Origin: Mycobacterium sp. GA-1285
GTDB taxonomy: Bacteria > Actinomycetota > Actinomycetes > Mycobacteriales > Mycobacteriaceae
Direction: 5' to 3'
Assembly: GCF_001499905.1 (NCBI RefSeq)
Contig: NZ_LQIS01000005.1
Location: forward strand, 62,001-126,000
Length of the DNA: 64,000 bases
The position numbers and the translations under genes are program-made. This document shows positions 25,375 through 33,370 of this stretch, piece after piece (the first letter of the stretch is position 1; the number at the start of each line of letters is the position of its first letter). The notes beneath the pieces are model-generated. The model was not told the DNA's origin and made no database searches. It saw nothing but the letters and a program-made list of their open reading frames with translations.

Positions 25375-26948
25375 TGGCGCAAACCTACTGGAACTTGGTC
25401 GAAGCGGCGGCCCAGAACCACCCCGCCCGCGTCGTACTCGTCGATGACTACGGTCGCAGCCTGACCAACAGCCAGTTGCACGATGCGGCGGAACGCACCG
25501 CCGCCGCGTTGTTCGAACGTGGGGTCACCAGAGGCACCGTGGTGACGTGGCAGTTGCCGACCACCCTGGAGACGATGGTCGTGATGGCGTCGCTGACCCG
25601 TCTCGGCGCGGTCCAGAATCCGGTGTTGCCGATCTGGCGCGAGAGCGAAGTCCGTTTTGTCACTGCGCAGCTCGGTGCCGAGGTGTTCATCGTTCCCGGT
25701 CTGTGGCGCGGATTCGACCATGTCGCGCTCGCCGAGGAGCTGATACGCGAACGGCCCATGACGGTCGTGGTGATCGACCACAGCGCGCCGATCACCGGGG
25801 AACTCCGGTTGCCGTCGGGTGATCCAGCGCTTCTGCCGGCGCCGCCGACGGACGCCGAGGAACCGCGGTGGGTGTACTACTCGTCGGGCACGACCGCGGC
25901 GCCGAAGGGTATCCGGCACTGTGACCGCTCGGTGATCGCCGGGTCGGCCGGGGTGGTGGGCATGTTCGGCGCCTCGAACAGCGACATCAACCCGATCGCG
26001 TTTCCGGTCTCGCACATCGGCGGCGCCGCGATGCTGGCGGCCAGCCTGCTCACCGGTATGCGCCTGGTCCTGTTCGACACCTTCGATCCGATCTCCACTC
26101 CGAAGGCCGTGGCCGCGCACCGTCCGACGATGCTCGGCTCGGCCACCCCCTTCTTCGTCGCCTATATGGCTGCGCAGCGGGAGCATGGCCCCGAGCCGCT
26201 CTTTCCCGATCTGCGCGGGTGTGTCGGGGGAGGTGCGCCGATCACGCCCGAGCTGGGACGCCAAGCACGGGAAACGCTTTCGGTGGCGGGAATCGCGAAC
26301 TCGTGGGGCCTGACCGAGTTTCCGGTGGTGACCTCGCCGCCTCCGGACGGTAAACCGGAGGTTCTCGACCACACCGTCGGACGGCCAGTGCCTGGGGTCT
26401 CGATACGCGTGGTCGACGAGAACGAGCGCGAGGTCGGGGTCGGCGAGGAGGGAGAATTGCGCCTCAAGGGACCCCAGTGCTTTCTCGGCTACGTCGATGC
26501 GGCGCTGGACGCCGATGCCTTCGATGCCGACGGCTGGTTTCGCAGCGGTGACCGGGGCCGGATCGACGCCGACGGCAACGTCGTGATCACCGGACGCATC
26601 AAGGACGCCATCATCCGCAACGCGGAGAACATCTCCGCCCTGGAGATCGAGGGCGTCTTGGCCAGCCATCCTGCCGTTGATGACGTCGCGGTCATCGGGG
26701 TGCCGGATCCGCGCGCCGGCGAAAGGGTGTGCGCCGTCGTCGTGCCTCGACCCGGCGCCGAGGTGACGCTGTCCGCACTCGCCGAGCATTGCCGGGCGCA
26801 GGGCCTGAGCCGGCACAAATCGCCGGAGAGCCTGCAACTGGTGGAGGCGTTGCCGCGCAACCTCACCGGCAAGGTTTTGAAGAACGAACTCCGTGCGCGA
26901 TTCGGTGCGCCGCATCCGTTAAGCCTCGCTCCGCCGATCGACCCCTAA
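25374..26948 (+). CDS. AMP-dependent acyl-CoA synthetase / ligase
   Basis: This is a 524-residue adenylate-forming enzyme. VYYSSGTTAAPKGIRH is the phosphate-binding motif, WGLTEFPVV the A5 region, WFRSGDRGRIDADGNVVITG the hinge and RNLTGKVLKNELR the C-terminal Lys motif. I choose the ATG at 25374, which overlaps the ACAD stop (TGATG), over the GTG-type start 24 bases earlier. It is last in the operon that begins at 22004 and is convergent with the amidohydrolase at 26945, the coding regions overlapping by 4 bp at their ends. Confidence 0.94.
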   Translation: MAQTYWNLVEAAAQNHPARVVLVDDYGRSLTNSQLHDAAERTAAALFERGVTRGTVVTWQLPTTLETMVVMASLTRLGAVQNPVLPIWRESEVRFVTAQLGAEVFIVPGLWRGFDHVALAEELIRERPMTVVVIDHSAPITGELRLPSGDPALLPAPPTDAEEPRWVYYSSGTTAAPKGIRHCDRSVIAGSAGVVGMFGASNSDINPIAFPVSHIGGAAMLAASLLTGMRLVLFDTFDPISTPKAVAAHRPTMLGSATPFFVAYMAAQREHGPEPLFPDLRGCVGGGAPITPELGRQARETLSVAGIANSWGLTEFPVVTSPPPDGKPEVLDHTVGRPVPGVSIRVVDENEREVGVGEEGELRLKGPQCFLGYVDAALDADAFDADGWFRSGDRGRIDADGNVVITGRIKDAIIRNAENISALEIEGVLASHPAVDDVAVIGVPDPRAGERVCAVVVPRPGAEVTLSALAEHCRAQGLSRHKSPESLQLVEALPRNLTGKVLKNELRARFGAPHPLSLAPPIDP

Positions 26949-28120
26949 ATCCCGATCAACTCCTTGAGGTTGCCGCCCATCACCCGGGCGGTGGTCTCGG
27001 CGGGCAACCCCTCGAGTTCCTTGGCGAAATCCGCCGGTTCTGCGAGGCCTTCGGGATGCGGGTAGTCCGAACCGAACATCACGCGGTCGGCGCCGAGGAT
27101 CTCGATGAGGCGCGACATGTCTTCCTCATGGAACGGGTTGACCCAGACGTGTCTGCGGAAGACATCGCTGGGATGCTCGCTGAAGTCGTACGGCCGCTTG
27201 TGGTACACGCGGTCGAAGACGTCCAACAGGCGGTGCGCCCAGGAGCCCCCGTTCTCGACCACCCCGATGCGTACCCCCGGAAAGCGTTCGAACACGCCGT
27301 GAGCGATGAAGGCAGCGAGGGTGTCGAAGATGTTGCGGCTCTCCTCGTAGATGAAACCCCGTAGCTTGCTCAGCGCGAATCCGTTGAACTCCGCTGGGTC
27401 CTCCCAGTCATCGACGTAGCGCTCATAGCCGGAATCCGAATTGTGCATCTGAACCGAGATTCCCGAAGACTCGACCAGTCGCCAGAAGTCATCGAACTCG
27501 GGCAGCGCTGCCGAGCGCGAGGTGCCGTCTTCGCGCGGGACCGGGGCCGGACGGATCAGTACCGTCCTCGCGCCGCTCTCCAGGCACCATTCGAGCTCCT
27601 TCACTCCCAGTGCGGGGTCGTTGAGCGAGATGGCCGGCACGGGAAAAATCCTGTTCTCGTAGTTGAACGTCCAGTCTTCGAGCAGCCAACGGTTGAACGC
27701 GTGCGTAATCGCGTGGGTGAGTTCGGTATCCGACTTCGTGCGTTCCTCGAGCATGCCGGCCGTGGTCGGGAACATCACGGCACCGTCGACGCCCTGGCGG
27801 TCCATCAACGCCAGCCGAAGGTCGGGACGGCGGAACTCGTCGGGACATTTGATGGGCGCGGCCAGTTCCCGCAGCGTCTTGCCTTCAGGGTTCACGCCCC
27901 GGAAGTAGTCAGCCCAGGCGCCGGGAGTCGGGATCACTTCGTAAGTCGGGTTGGGGATGGTCTCGGTGATGACACCGAGGATCTGTAGTTTCTTGCGGCC
28001 GTTGATGTCGACGAACTTCAGTGCTCCCGAGTATTTCTCTGGCAGGTAGCGCGTGTAGGCGTCGATGGTTTCGTACATGTGGTTGTCGGCATCCCACACC
28101 TCGTACTGTTTGTCGATCAC
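26945..28120 (-). CDS. Amidohydrolase-2 family protein (paralogue 3)
   Basis: This is a 391-residue amidohydrolase-2 TIM barrel, closely similar to the protein at 17750: DADNHMYETIDAYTRYLPEK at the N-terminus, a shared NPEGKTLREL segment, HNSDSGYERY in mid-barrel and MFGSDYPHPEG near the end. The start chosen is the GTG at 28120, because AGGAG stands seven bases upstream; a GTG 30 bases earlier gives an unlikely Arg-rich extension. An exact GAGAA-N6-TTCTC site is 58 bp upstream. The duplication with 17750 suggests two related substrates or two steps with the same chemistry. Confidence 0.9.
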   Translation of the reverse strand: MIDKQYEVWDADNHMYETIDAYTRYLPEKYSGALKFVDINGRKKLQILGVITETIPNPTYEVIPTPGAWADYFRGVNPEGKTLRELAAPIKCPDEFRRPDLRLALMDRQGVDGAVMFPTTAGMLEERTKSDTELTHAITHAFNRWLLEDWTFNYENRIFPVPAISLNDPALGVKELEWCLESGARTVLIRPAPVPREDGTSRSAALPEFDDFWRLVESSGISVQMHNSDSGYERYVDDWEDPAEFNGFALSKLRGFIYEESRNIFDTLAAFIAHGVFERFPGVRIGVVENGGSWAHRLLDVFDRVYHKRPYDFSEHPSDVFRRHVWVNPFHEEDMSRLIEILGADRVMFGSDYPHPEGLAEPADFAKELEGLPAETTARVMGGNLKELIGI

Positions 28121-28177
28121 CCGTCGACTCCTCTCGCACTGTGCCACCACGTCACGGTAACGGCATTATCGTACAAA

Positions 28178-28193
28178 GAGAAGTGCGATTCTC
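28178..28193. promoter_or_regulatory. Exact 16-bp palindromic operator (GAGAA-N6-TTCTC)
   Basis: GAGAAGTGCGATTCTC lies 58 bp before the GTG of the amidohydrolase at 28120 and is preceded by the AT-rich run GGCATTATCGTAC. It is one of four exact copies in the window. Confidence 0.7.
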
Positions 28194-28200
28194 ACGGCGC

Positions 28201-28256
28201 CGAAACTGAAGTTCTGCAGCAAACTGCGGGAGAAATCGTTCACAGCTTCAGTTTCG
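28201..28256. terminator. 56-bp palindromic element at the end of the SDR operon
   Basis: CGAAACTGAAG at 28201-28211 and CTTCAGTTTCG at 28246-28256 are perfect 11-bp inverted arms around a 34-nt loop. It sits 17 bp after the SDR stop and ahead of the amidohydrolase promoter, so it probably ends the SDR operon. Its inner sequence TGCAGCAAACTGCGGGAGAA resembles the core of the elements at 17219 and 40952. Confidence 0.55.
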
Positions 28257-28272
28257 AGTCCCGACTCAACGA

Positions 28273-29031
28273 CTAGAGGCTGGTGTAGTGGCCTCCGTCG
28301 ATGCCCAACGTTTGACCCGTGACGTAGCGCGCCTGCGGGCCGACCAAGAAGGCGACGGCGGCACCGATATCGCGCTCGGGGTCACCGATGCGGCCCAGCG
28401 GGATTCGGCGCGCGAGCCGCTCCTCCATGGCCGGTTCGGCCTCGATGGCCGCGGTCATGGCGGGTGAATAGGCTAGGGGCGAAACGATATTGACCGTGAT
28501 GCCGTAGGGCGCCCACTCCCGCGCCAGGCTCTTGGCGAAGCCGCGCAGCGCCCCCTTCATCGTGGCGTAGAGCGGCAGCGTCGCACTGCCTTCCATGCCC
28601 GCCGGCGAGGTCATCACGAGGAAGGTTCCGCCACCCTCCTTGAGCACAGGGAACGCCGCAACGGCGCAGTGGTGGGCACCGCCCAGCGACACTGCGAAGT
28701 GGTCGGTCCAGAGCGCGCGGTCGACGTCGGTCAACTGGTGCGGTTGGCTGGAGAGGTTGCTCGTGGCGTTGTGCACCACCGCGTCGAGCCGTCCGGTGGT
28801 CGTCACGGCGAGGTCGACGGCCTCGGCGACCGAGTGAGAGTCGGTCACGTCGCAGCGCGCCCACGTCGCGTGATGACCTCGTGCGGCGATCTCGGCGACG
28901 ACCGCCTGTCCGGTCTCTGACCGGGTGGCGACGACGACGTGGGCTCCCTCCGAAGCCAGTGCCAGCGCGATGCCGCGGCCCACCCCGCCCCCGGCGCCGG
29001 TGACCATCGCGGTCAAGCCGGTGAGGTTCAC
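28273..29031 (-). CDS. SDR family oxidoreductase (active-site complete)
   Basis: This is a 252-residue classical SDR. TGAGGGVGRGIA is the cofactor motif, VHNATSNL the beta-4 region, TSPAGMEGS carries the Ser and LYATMKG the YxxxK pair. The C-terminal GQTLGIDGGHYTSL is typical of FabG-like enzymes. It follows, with a 4-bp overlap, a second SDR-like gene that has lost its catalytic residues, which suggests an obligate hetero-oligomer. The pair is the distal end of an operon of small membrane proteins. Role: NAD(P)-dependent dehydrogenation of a hydroxyacyl-CoA or ring alcohol (inferred). Confidence 0.93.
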   Translation of the reverse strand: MNLTGLTAMVTGAGGGVGRGIALALASEGAHVVVATRSETGQAVVAEIAARGHHATWARCDVTDSHSVAEAVDLAVTTTGRLDAVVHNATSNLSSQPHQLTDVDRALWTDHFAVSLGGAHHCAVAAFPVLKEGGGTFLVMTSPAGMEGSATLPLYATMKGALRGFAKSLAREWAPYGITVNIVSPLAYSPAMTAAIEAEPAMEERLARRIPLGRIGDPERDIGAAVAFLVGPQARYVTGQTLGIDGGHYTSL

Positions 29032-29624
29032 GGCAGCATCACCGATCCGCCGTCGGCGACGATCGTCTCTCCGGCGAGGTGATCGAGGTCCGGCCGCAGC
29101 AGGAATTTCACCGACTCAGCAACGGTATGCATCAGTGTCGATTCGTCCGTGACGGCCGCGACGGTCAGATGGCCGGCCGCAGCCGCGTCGTCGGAGAACA
29201 TGGACAGCGGCACGGCGACGAGGTTGGCTGCGACACCCTGTGAAGCCCACTGCCGGGCAGCGGATTTCACCATCGCCCGGATGCCCTCGACCGCGGTGGT
29301 GTACGCCAACAGCCCCGGAGCGCCTGCCATCCCGATCGTCGGAACGACGACGACGATTCGCCCCTTGCCGTCGGAGAAGGCCGACCGTGCCCGTTGTAGC
29401 GCCGTGAGCGTGCGCCACATCGCTGCGTCGACGAGACGATGCCAATCGTCACCGCTCACAGCTATAACGTCAGCCGGCTGCGGGCAGGGATCGGCGATGA
29501 TGACCACACTCTCTACATCCGTCGGTAGCTGGCCTCCCGGAGCCACGGTGACTGCATCGAGTGTCGTTGCGAGCGTGTTCAATAGCGTGCCGGACAGACC
29601 CGTCACCACGGTGGAGGAGGTCAC
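29028..29624 (-). CDS. Degenerate SDR-like protein (probable inactive partner)
   Basis: This SDR-fold protein is only 198 residues against about 250 normally. The N-terminal glycine motif is eroded to VVTGLSGTLL and the following part of the nucleotide-binding half is missing. The catalytic Ser is Pro (VVVVPTIGMAG) and the Lys of YxxxK is Val (LAYTTAVEG), while the Tyr and the C-terminal half remain. This pattern, a shortened inactive SDR beside an active one, is that of BbsC/BbsD in anaerobic toluene degradation. The 4-bp overlap with the active SDR supports a 1:1 complex. The function as a structural partner is inferred. Confidence 0.85.
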   Translation of the reverse strand: MTSSTVVTGLSGTLLNTLATTLDAVTVAPGGQLPTDVESVVIIADPCPQPADVIAVSGDDWHRLVDAAMWRTLTALQRARSAFSDGKGRIVVVVPTIGMAGAPGLLAYTTAVEGIRAMVKSAARQWASQGVAANLVAVPLSMFSDDAAAAGHLTVAAVTDESTLMHTVAESVKFLLRPDLDHLAGETIVADGGSVMLP

Positions 29625-29625
29625 G

Positions 29626-30045
29626 TCACCGGCTCGGCGCAGATGCCACGCGTTCTTCGTGGATTCTGACCAATTCGCGGAACCCGATGCTTTCGTACCT
29701 GGGCTTGGGCTGGATGCCCCACTCGTCGCGAGCGGTCTGCTGGCCGGCCGCTTCAGGTGCTCCGCCGAACGGTGGGCCGCCTATCGGATAGGGCTGTTGG
29801 CACTCCAGGTTGTCATCGGAGAAACGCACCTTGAGAAGTTCGCTGCAGATTTGGTTCAGTGACAACGTCGGCCACCCGTACCAGATCGCCATCACCGGCA
29901 CGGTCAGCGACCCCTCGATGACCAGGCCGAACAGGCAGACGAACAGGCCGCGCTTGAGCCACTTGTGCATTCGGGCCCAGGTGGGTGTGGTGCCCAGCGG
30001 TAGCGACTCGGCCGAATCCTTCGGCTCCACAGCGGAGTTGGTCAC
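29626..30045 (-). CDS. Small membrane protein, unknown
   Basis: I do not recognise this 139-residue protein. One membrane helix is clear at about residues 32-55 ([21 protein letters not shown]), preceded by a basic MHKWLKRG, so the N-terminus should be cytosolic. The outer part contains two Cys separated by 16 residues, a Pro/Gly-rich stretch ([16 protein letters not shown]) and an amphipathic C-terminal helix. It lies 1 bp upstream of the degenerate SDR and 24 bp downstream of a multi-pass membrane gene on the same strand. Confidence 0.8.
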   Translation of the reverse strand: MTNSAVEPKDSAESLPLGTTPTWARMHKWLKRGLFVCLFGLVIEGSLTVPVMAIWYGWPTLSLNQICSELLKVRFSDDNLECQQPYPIGGPPFGGAPEAAGQQTARDEWGIQPKPRYESIGFRELVRIHEERVASAPSR

Positions 30046-30069
30046 GATGGTCCTTTCTCGGCTGCCGTT

Positions 30070-30762
30070 CTAGTCGGAGAAGATCTCGCGATTGACGGTG
30101 TGCAGGTACGGGATAGCAAGGAAGGGCGTGATGTAGAAGATGTTGAACGCCCACCACCCGAACACCGGCAGTCCGACCGCCGTGTAGCGGACGTCGGCGT
30201 ACATCGTCATGTTGAAGATGTAGCCGGTCCACACGATGATTCCGAACCAGCACGTTACGATCGTCCACTGATGGCCCCAGCGCTTCATCTGCAGCAGCGC
30301 GATCGCGGCCGCGATTCGCATGGGGAAGGCGATCAGCACGCACACCATCACCCACGCTTTCTCCCCGGGTGCGCCGGCACCGCCGATCCAGAGTTCGTTG
30401 TAATGCCAGAAGTAGCCCGCGTCGATGAGATTGCCCCACGCGGTGAAGACCGTGCGGGTGATCAGGGCGTGGTTCGCGAACAGGTCCAGAGCCCAGCCGA
30501 TGCTGTTGAGCGCGGCGTCGAGGATGATGACGTATCCGATGAGCGTCACCATCATCGGCCGGACCGACAACCCTTCGCGCTGGGCCTTGCGTAGCAGATA
30601 GATGCCGCGGCAGAACACGGGTAGTCCGATGATCCCGAGGACCAGGGTGCCCATGAGCGCGGTGCCGGCGATACACCATCGATCGGCGCGTCGCTGGGCC
30701 GCACGCGTCTGTTCCTCGTGCTCACCCATGGTGAGCGACCGGCTCGGCGTCGTAGACGTCAT
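30070..30762 (-). CDS. Multi-pass membrane protein, unknown
   Basis: This 230-residue integral membrane protein has about five to six predicted helices: GTALMGTLVLGIIGLPVFC, VTLIGYVIILDAALNSIGWAL, VMVCVLIAFPMRIAAAIALL, WTIVTCWFGIIVWTGYIFNM and VFGWWAFNIFYITPFLAIP. It carries several His and Trp residues (FWHYNELW, WGHQW) but no motif I can assign. The soluble N-terminus (about 30 residues) is charged. It is in an operon with three other small membrane proteins and the SDR pair. A transporter, membrane enzyme or scaffold are all possible. Confidence 0.85.
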   Translation of the reverse strand: MTSTTPSRSLTMGEHEEQTRAAQRRADRWCIAGTALMGTLVLGIIGLPVFCRGIYLLRKAQREGLSVRPMMVTLIGYVIILDAALNSIGWALDLFANHALITRTVFTAWGNLIDAGYFWHYNELWIGGAGAPGEKAWVMVCVLIAFPMRIAAAIALLQMKRWGHQWTIVTCWFGIIVWTGYIFNMTMYADVRYTAVGLPVFGWWAFNIFYITPFLAIPYLHTVNREIFSD

Positions 30763-30767
30763 CGGCG

Positions 30768-30887
30768 CTACCAGTCCCTGGTAAAGAACATCTGAACCTG
30801 AATCGCGAACATCGTGATCAGCACGCCGTAGATGAAGATCTGAAACGCGATCAAGCCCCGCTTACGCCGTCGATCCTGATCCTGCAT
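30768..30887 (-). CDS. 39-residue single-pass membrane peptide
   Basis: ATG 30887 to TAG 30768 encodes 39 residues: a basic N-terminus (MQDQDRRRKRG), one helix of about 20 hydrophobic residues (LIAFQIFIYGVLITMFAIQV) and a short tail ending FFTRDW. AGGAG is four bases upstream of the ATG. The stop is 5 bp from the multi-pass membrane gene. Topology with the N-terminus inside is predicted by the positive-inside rule. The ribosome site and the spacing make it a likely real gene despite its size. Confidence 0.7.
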   Translation of the reverse strand: MQDQDRRRKRGLIAFQIFIYGVLITMFAIQVQMFFTRDW

Positions 30888-30908
30888 GACTCTCCTAACC
30901 TCGCGTGG

Positions 30909-31067
30909 TCAGAACGTGCCGATGTTGCCCAACATCCAGTAGAAGAACGCGACGAGTCCGCACATCACGACCCAGGTCAGAGTCAGTCGCACCATTTCCT
31001 GCCACACCGCCGGCCCCTTCATCTCCGCGAAAAGCTCGATGCCGAACGAGATTATCACCGCTCTCAT
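30909..31067 (-). CDS. 52-residue membrane peptide
   Basis: From ATG 31067 to TGA 30909 the frame encodes 52 residues: an amphipathic first half (FGIELFAEMKGPAVWQEMVR) and a hydrophobic helix (LTLTWVVMCGLVAFFYWMLG). There is no Shine-Dalgarno before the ATG at 31067; it begins 5 bp after a GAGAA-type operator, so a leaderless message is possible. An internal ATG at 31022 would give 37 residues. It is the first gene of the run that leads into the 39-aa, 230-aa and 139-aa membrane proteins and the SDR pair. Confidence 0.6.
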   Translation of the reverse strand: MRAVIISFGIELFAEMKGPAVWQEMVRLTLTWVVMCGLVAFFYWMLGNIGTF

Positions 31068-31071
31068 AAAC

Positions 31072-31087
31072 GAGAAGAACTATTTCC
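31072..31087. promoter_or_regulatory. Degenerate GAGAA-N6-TTCTC operator
   Basis: GAGAAGAACTATTTCC is immediately upstream of the 52-residue peptide and downstream of the ligase stop at 31128. The right arm reads TTTCC, as at 367, 47811 and 43210. It suggests that the membrane-protein/SDR operon can be transcribed separately from the ligase operon upstream. Confidence 0.45.
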
Positions 31088-31127
31088 ACTCACGACGCGG
31101 ATGTGGGCCGGTCGTGACGGCTTCGGT

Positions 31128-32573
31128 TCACGCGTCGGCGAGGCTGAGAAGTTCCCGTTTGAGGACCTTGCCGACGTCGTTGCGCGGTAGCCGCTCGACG
31201 AACACCACCCGCACGGGGACCCGATAGGGCGTCAGTCGTTCGCGACACCACGCGATCAGCTTTTCCTCGCTGAGCCCGCCGTCGCCGCGCACGACGAAGG
31301 CCCATGGCACCTCGCCGAGGCGCTCGTCGGGAACCCCCACCACCGCGGCTTCCCGCACACCGTCGGCGGCCAGCAGCACCTCCTCGACGGTCCCGGGAAA
31401 CACCTTGAGCCCGCCGCGGTTGATCATGTCCGACACGCGCCCGTCGAGCCACAGGAATCCGTCCTCGTCGAACCAACCGAGGTCGCCGGTGTGGAACCAC
31501 CCCTCGTCGGTGAGCCGGTCGAGGAACGCGGGGTCGATCCTGCGGGCAGCCGTCGTCGGCGTGCGGACCATCACCTCGTCGTCGACGATCGTGACGTCGA
31601 TGCCCGGAAGCGGACGTCCGACGGAACCGAGCTTCGTCTCACCCCATTCACGGGCATCGGCGGCCGACCAGCCGACGACTTCGCCACCGAGTTCGGTTTG
31701 ACCGTAGGAGTTCAGCACGAGCACACCGAACTTGTCCCGGAATCGGGCCGCGTGAACCGGTGACAGGGGTGCGGTGATGGACCGGACGATCTTGAGCGGC
31801 GACAGATCCGTGACCGATTCGTCGTGGAGCACCATGGTCAACGCAGCGGGCGGTAAGACCGTGGAACGCAGTTGGTGGCGCTTCACCAGCGCCGCGAAGT
31901 CCGCGGGCGAGAACCGGTCCATCAACACGACACCGGAGCCCGCGCGAAAAGCGAACAGCACCTGGTAGATACCGGCCCACAGGGACAACGACAGCGGCAC
32001 GAGGTTGGGCATCGGCGCCGTGCCGCGAGGGGCACGTTTCGTCCCACGGAGCTTCTCGAGCAGCCGGTCGATCAGGTCCAGCACGGTCGAGTGGCGCAGC
32101 GGCACGGGTTTCGGCGGTCCGGTCGTCCCCGAGGTGAACTGCAGCAGCGCCACATCGGCGTCGTATCGCCGCGCCTCGTTGGCCGAGTTGGAGCGCCCGG
32201 TGAGTGACCACGCCAAATCCGCCCCGGTGATGACCGGCAACGCGACCGTCGAGAAGCGTTGGGCCAGCTCGGGTGTCGTGATCACCGCCACCGGCTCGAG
32301 GGTTTCGAGCTGGGCGGTCACCTCCGTGTCGGCCGCCCTGGGATTGAGCGGTGTGTAGACACCGCCGGAACGCCAGACACCGAACAGCGCGGCGACAGTC
32401 GTGGCGTCGTTGGGCAACATCGCCGCGACCACCTGACCGGTCGTCAACCCGGCCTCCGTCAGCACACCGCCGAGCCGGTCGGCACTGGCGATCAGGTCCG
32501 CGCGTGACACGTCGACGGCAAGCGTGTGTACCGCGGTGTCGGGAAGACCGGCCAGTAGGTCGCCGAGGCTCAC
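31128..32573 (-). CDS. AMP-dependent acyl-CoA synthetase / ligase
   Basis: This is a 481-residue adenylate-forming enzyme, slightly short. LLQFTSGTTGPPKPVPL is the phosphate motif, LNSYGQTELGGE the A5 motif, GWFHTGDLGWFDEDGFLW and GRVSDMINRGG the hinge, and PRNDVGKVLKREL the C-terminal Lys motif. The start is the GTG at 32573, which overlaps the ECH stop (GTGA); longer frames upstream are out-of-frame shadow of the ECH. It is the last gene of a tightly overlapped six-gene minus-strand operon (MaoC-ECH-ACAD-ECH-ECH-ligase). Confidence 0.93.
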   Translation of the reverse strand: MSLGDLLAGLPDTAVHTLAVDVSRADLIASADRLGGVLTEAGLTTGQVVAAMLPNDATTVAALFGVWRSGGVYTPLNPRAADTEVTAQLETLEPVAVITTPELAQRFSTVALPVITGADLAWSLTGRSNSANEARRYDADVALLQFTSGTTGPPKPVPLRHSTVLDLIDRLLEKLRGTKRAPRGTAPMPNLVPLSLSLWAGIYQVLFAFRAGSGVVLMDRFSPADFAALVKRHQLRSTVLPPAALTMVLHDESVTDLSPLKIVRSITAPLSPVHAARFRDKFGVLVLNSYGQTELGGEVVGWSAADAREWGETKLGSVGRPLPGIDVTIVDDEVMVRTPTTAARRIDPAFLDRLTDEGWFHTGDLGWFDEDGFLWLDGRVSDMINRGGLKVFPGTVEEVLLAADGVREAAVVGVPDERLGEVPWAFVVRGDGGLSEEKLIAWCRERLTPYRVPVRVVFVERLPRNDVGKVLKRELLSLADA

Positions 32574-33370
32574 GGGTCCGACTCCAGTGGCAGCCAGTTC
32601 GGGGTCCGCTTGTCGGCGAACGCCTTTGGCCCCTCGTCCTGGTCGGGGTGACCCCATATCGACGTCAGGTGCTTGGCCCCCTCCCGGCATGCGTCGGTGA
32701 GGCCGTGCTCGAGCGCGCCCCACAGGGCGCGTTTGGTGGCCCGCATCGCGGCGGGTGAGTTCCTGGCGATCTTCTCCGCCAATTCCTGCGCGGCATCGCG
32801 CAGTGTGTCGGGCGGATCGGCGATCTGGCTGATCATGCCCAGTTCGTATGCCCGCTGGGCACTGAGCCGCTCGTGGCTGCCGACCAGAGCCATCCGTAGT
32901 ACCGCCTCGGCGGGCATCTTTCGCATCAGCGCGATCGTCTCCAGGGCGCTGACCTGACCGATGGATACGTGCGGGTCGACGAATGTGGCATCCGATGCCG
33001 CGATGACGATGTCGGCGTCGGCGATCCAGTGCAGGCCGCCACCGGCGCATACCCCGTTGACCGCGGTGATGACGGGCTTCCCGACATTGCAGTGCCAGCC
33101 GGTCAGCTTCAAGTCCAACGTCTGCATGGCTTCCCGGTATTGCTGCACGCCTTCACCGTCGAGATCGTCGACGTCGGCGCCGACCTGAAAAGCCCTGCCG
33201 TTGCCGGTGTGCACGATCACCCGCACATCGGGGTCGGCGTCCAGTTCGGCCCACGCCTGGGGAAACTCTTCGCGCATCACCGCGTCGTAGGCGTTGAGTC
33301 GCTCGGGCCGGTTGTTGACGATCCAGCCGACCGGCCCTCGGCGCTCGACGATCAGCCGCTGATACGTCAC
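32570..33370 (-). CDS. Enoyl-CoA hydratase/isomerase family protein
   Basis: This is a 266-residue crotonase-fold protein. The oxyanion-hole region reads NGVCAGGGLHWIADADIVIA; the N-terminal WIVNNRPERLNAYDAVM and the THVSIG-like VDPHVSIGQVSALE segments are standard. It hydrates or isomerises a 2-enoyl-CoA, though crotonases can also open rings. The start is GTG 33370, overlapping the stop of the next ECH (GTGA). It shares about half its residues with that neighbour, which points to a local duplication. Confidence 0.92.
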   Translation of the reverse strand: MTYQRLIVERRGPVGWIVNNRPERLNAYDAVMREEFPQAWAELDADPDVRVIVHTGNGRAFQVGADVDDLDGEGVQQYREAMQTLDLKLTGWHCNVGKPVITAVNGVCAGGGLHWIADADIVIAASDATFVDPHVSIGQVSALETIALMRKMPAEAVLRMALVGSHERLSAQRAYELGMISQIADPPDTLRDAAQELAEKIARNSPAAMRATKRALWGALEHGLTDACREGAKHLTSIWGHPDQDEGPKAFADKRTPNWLPLESDP

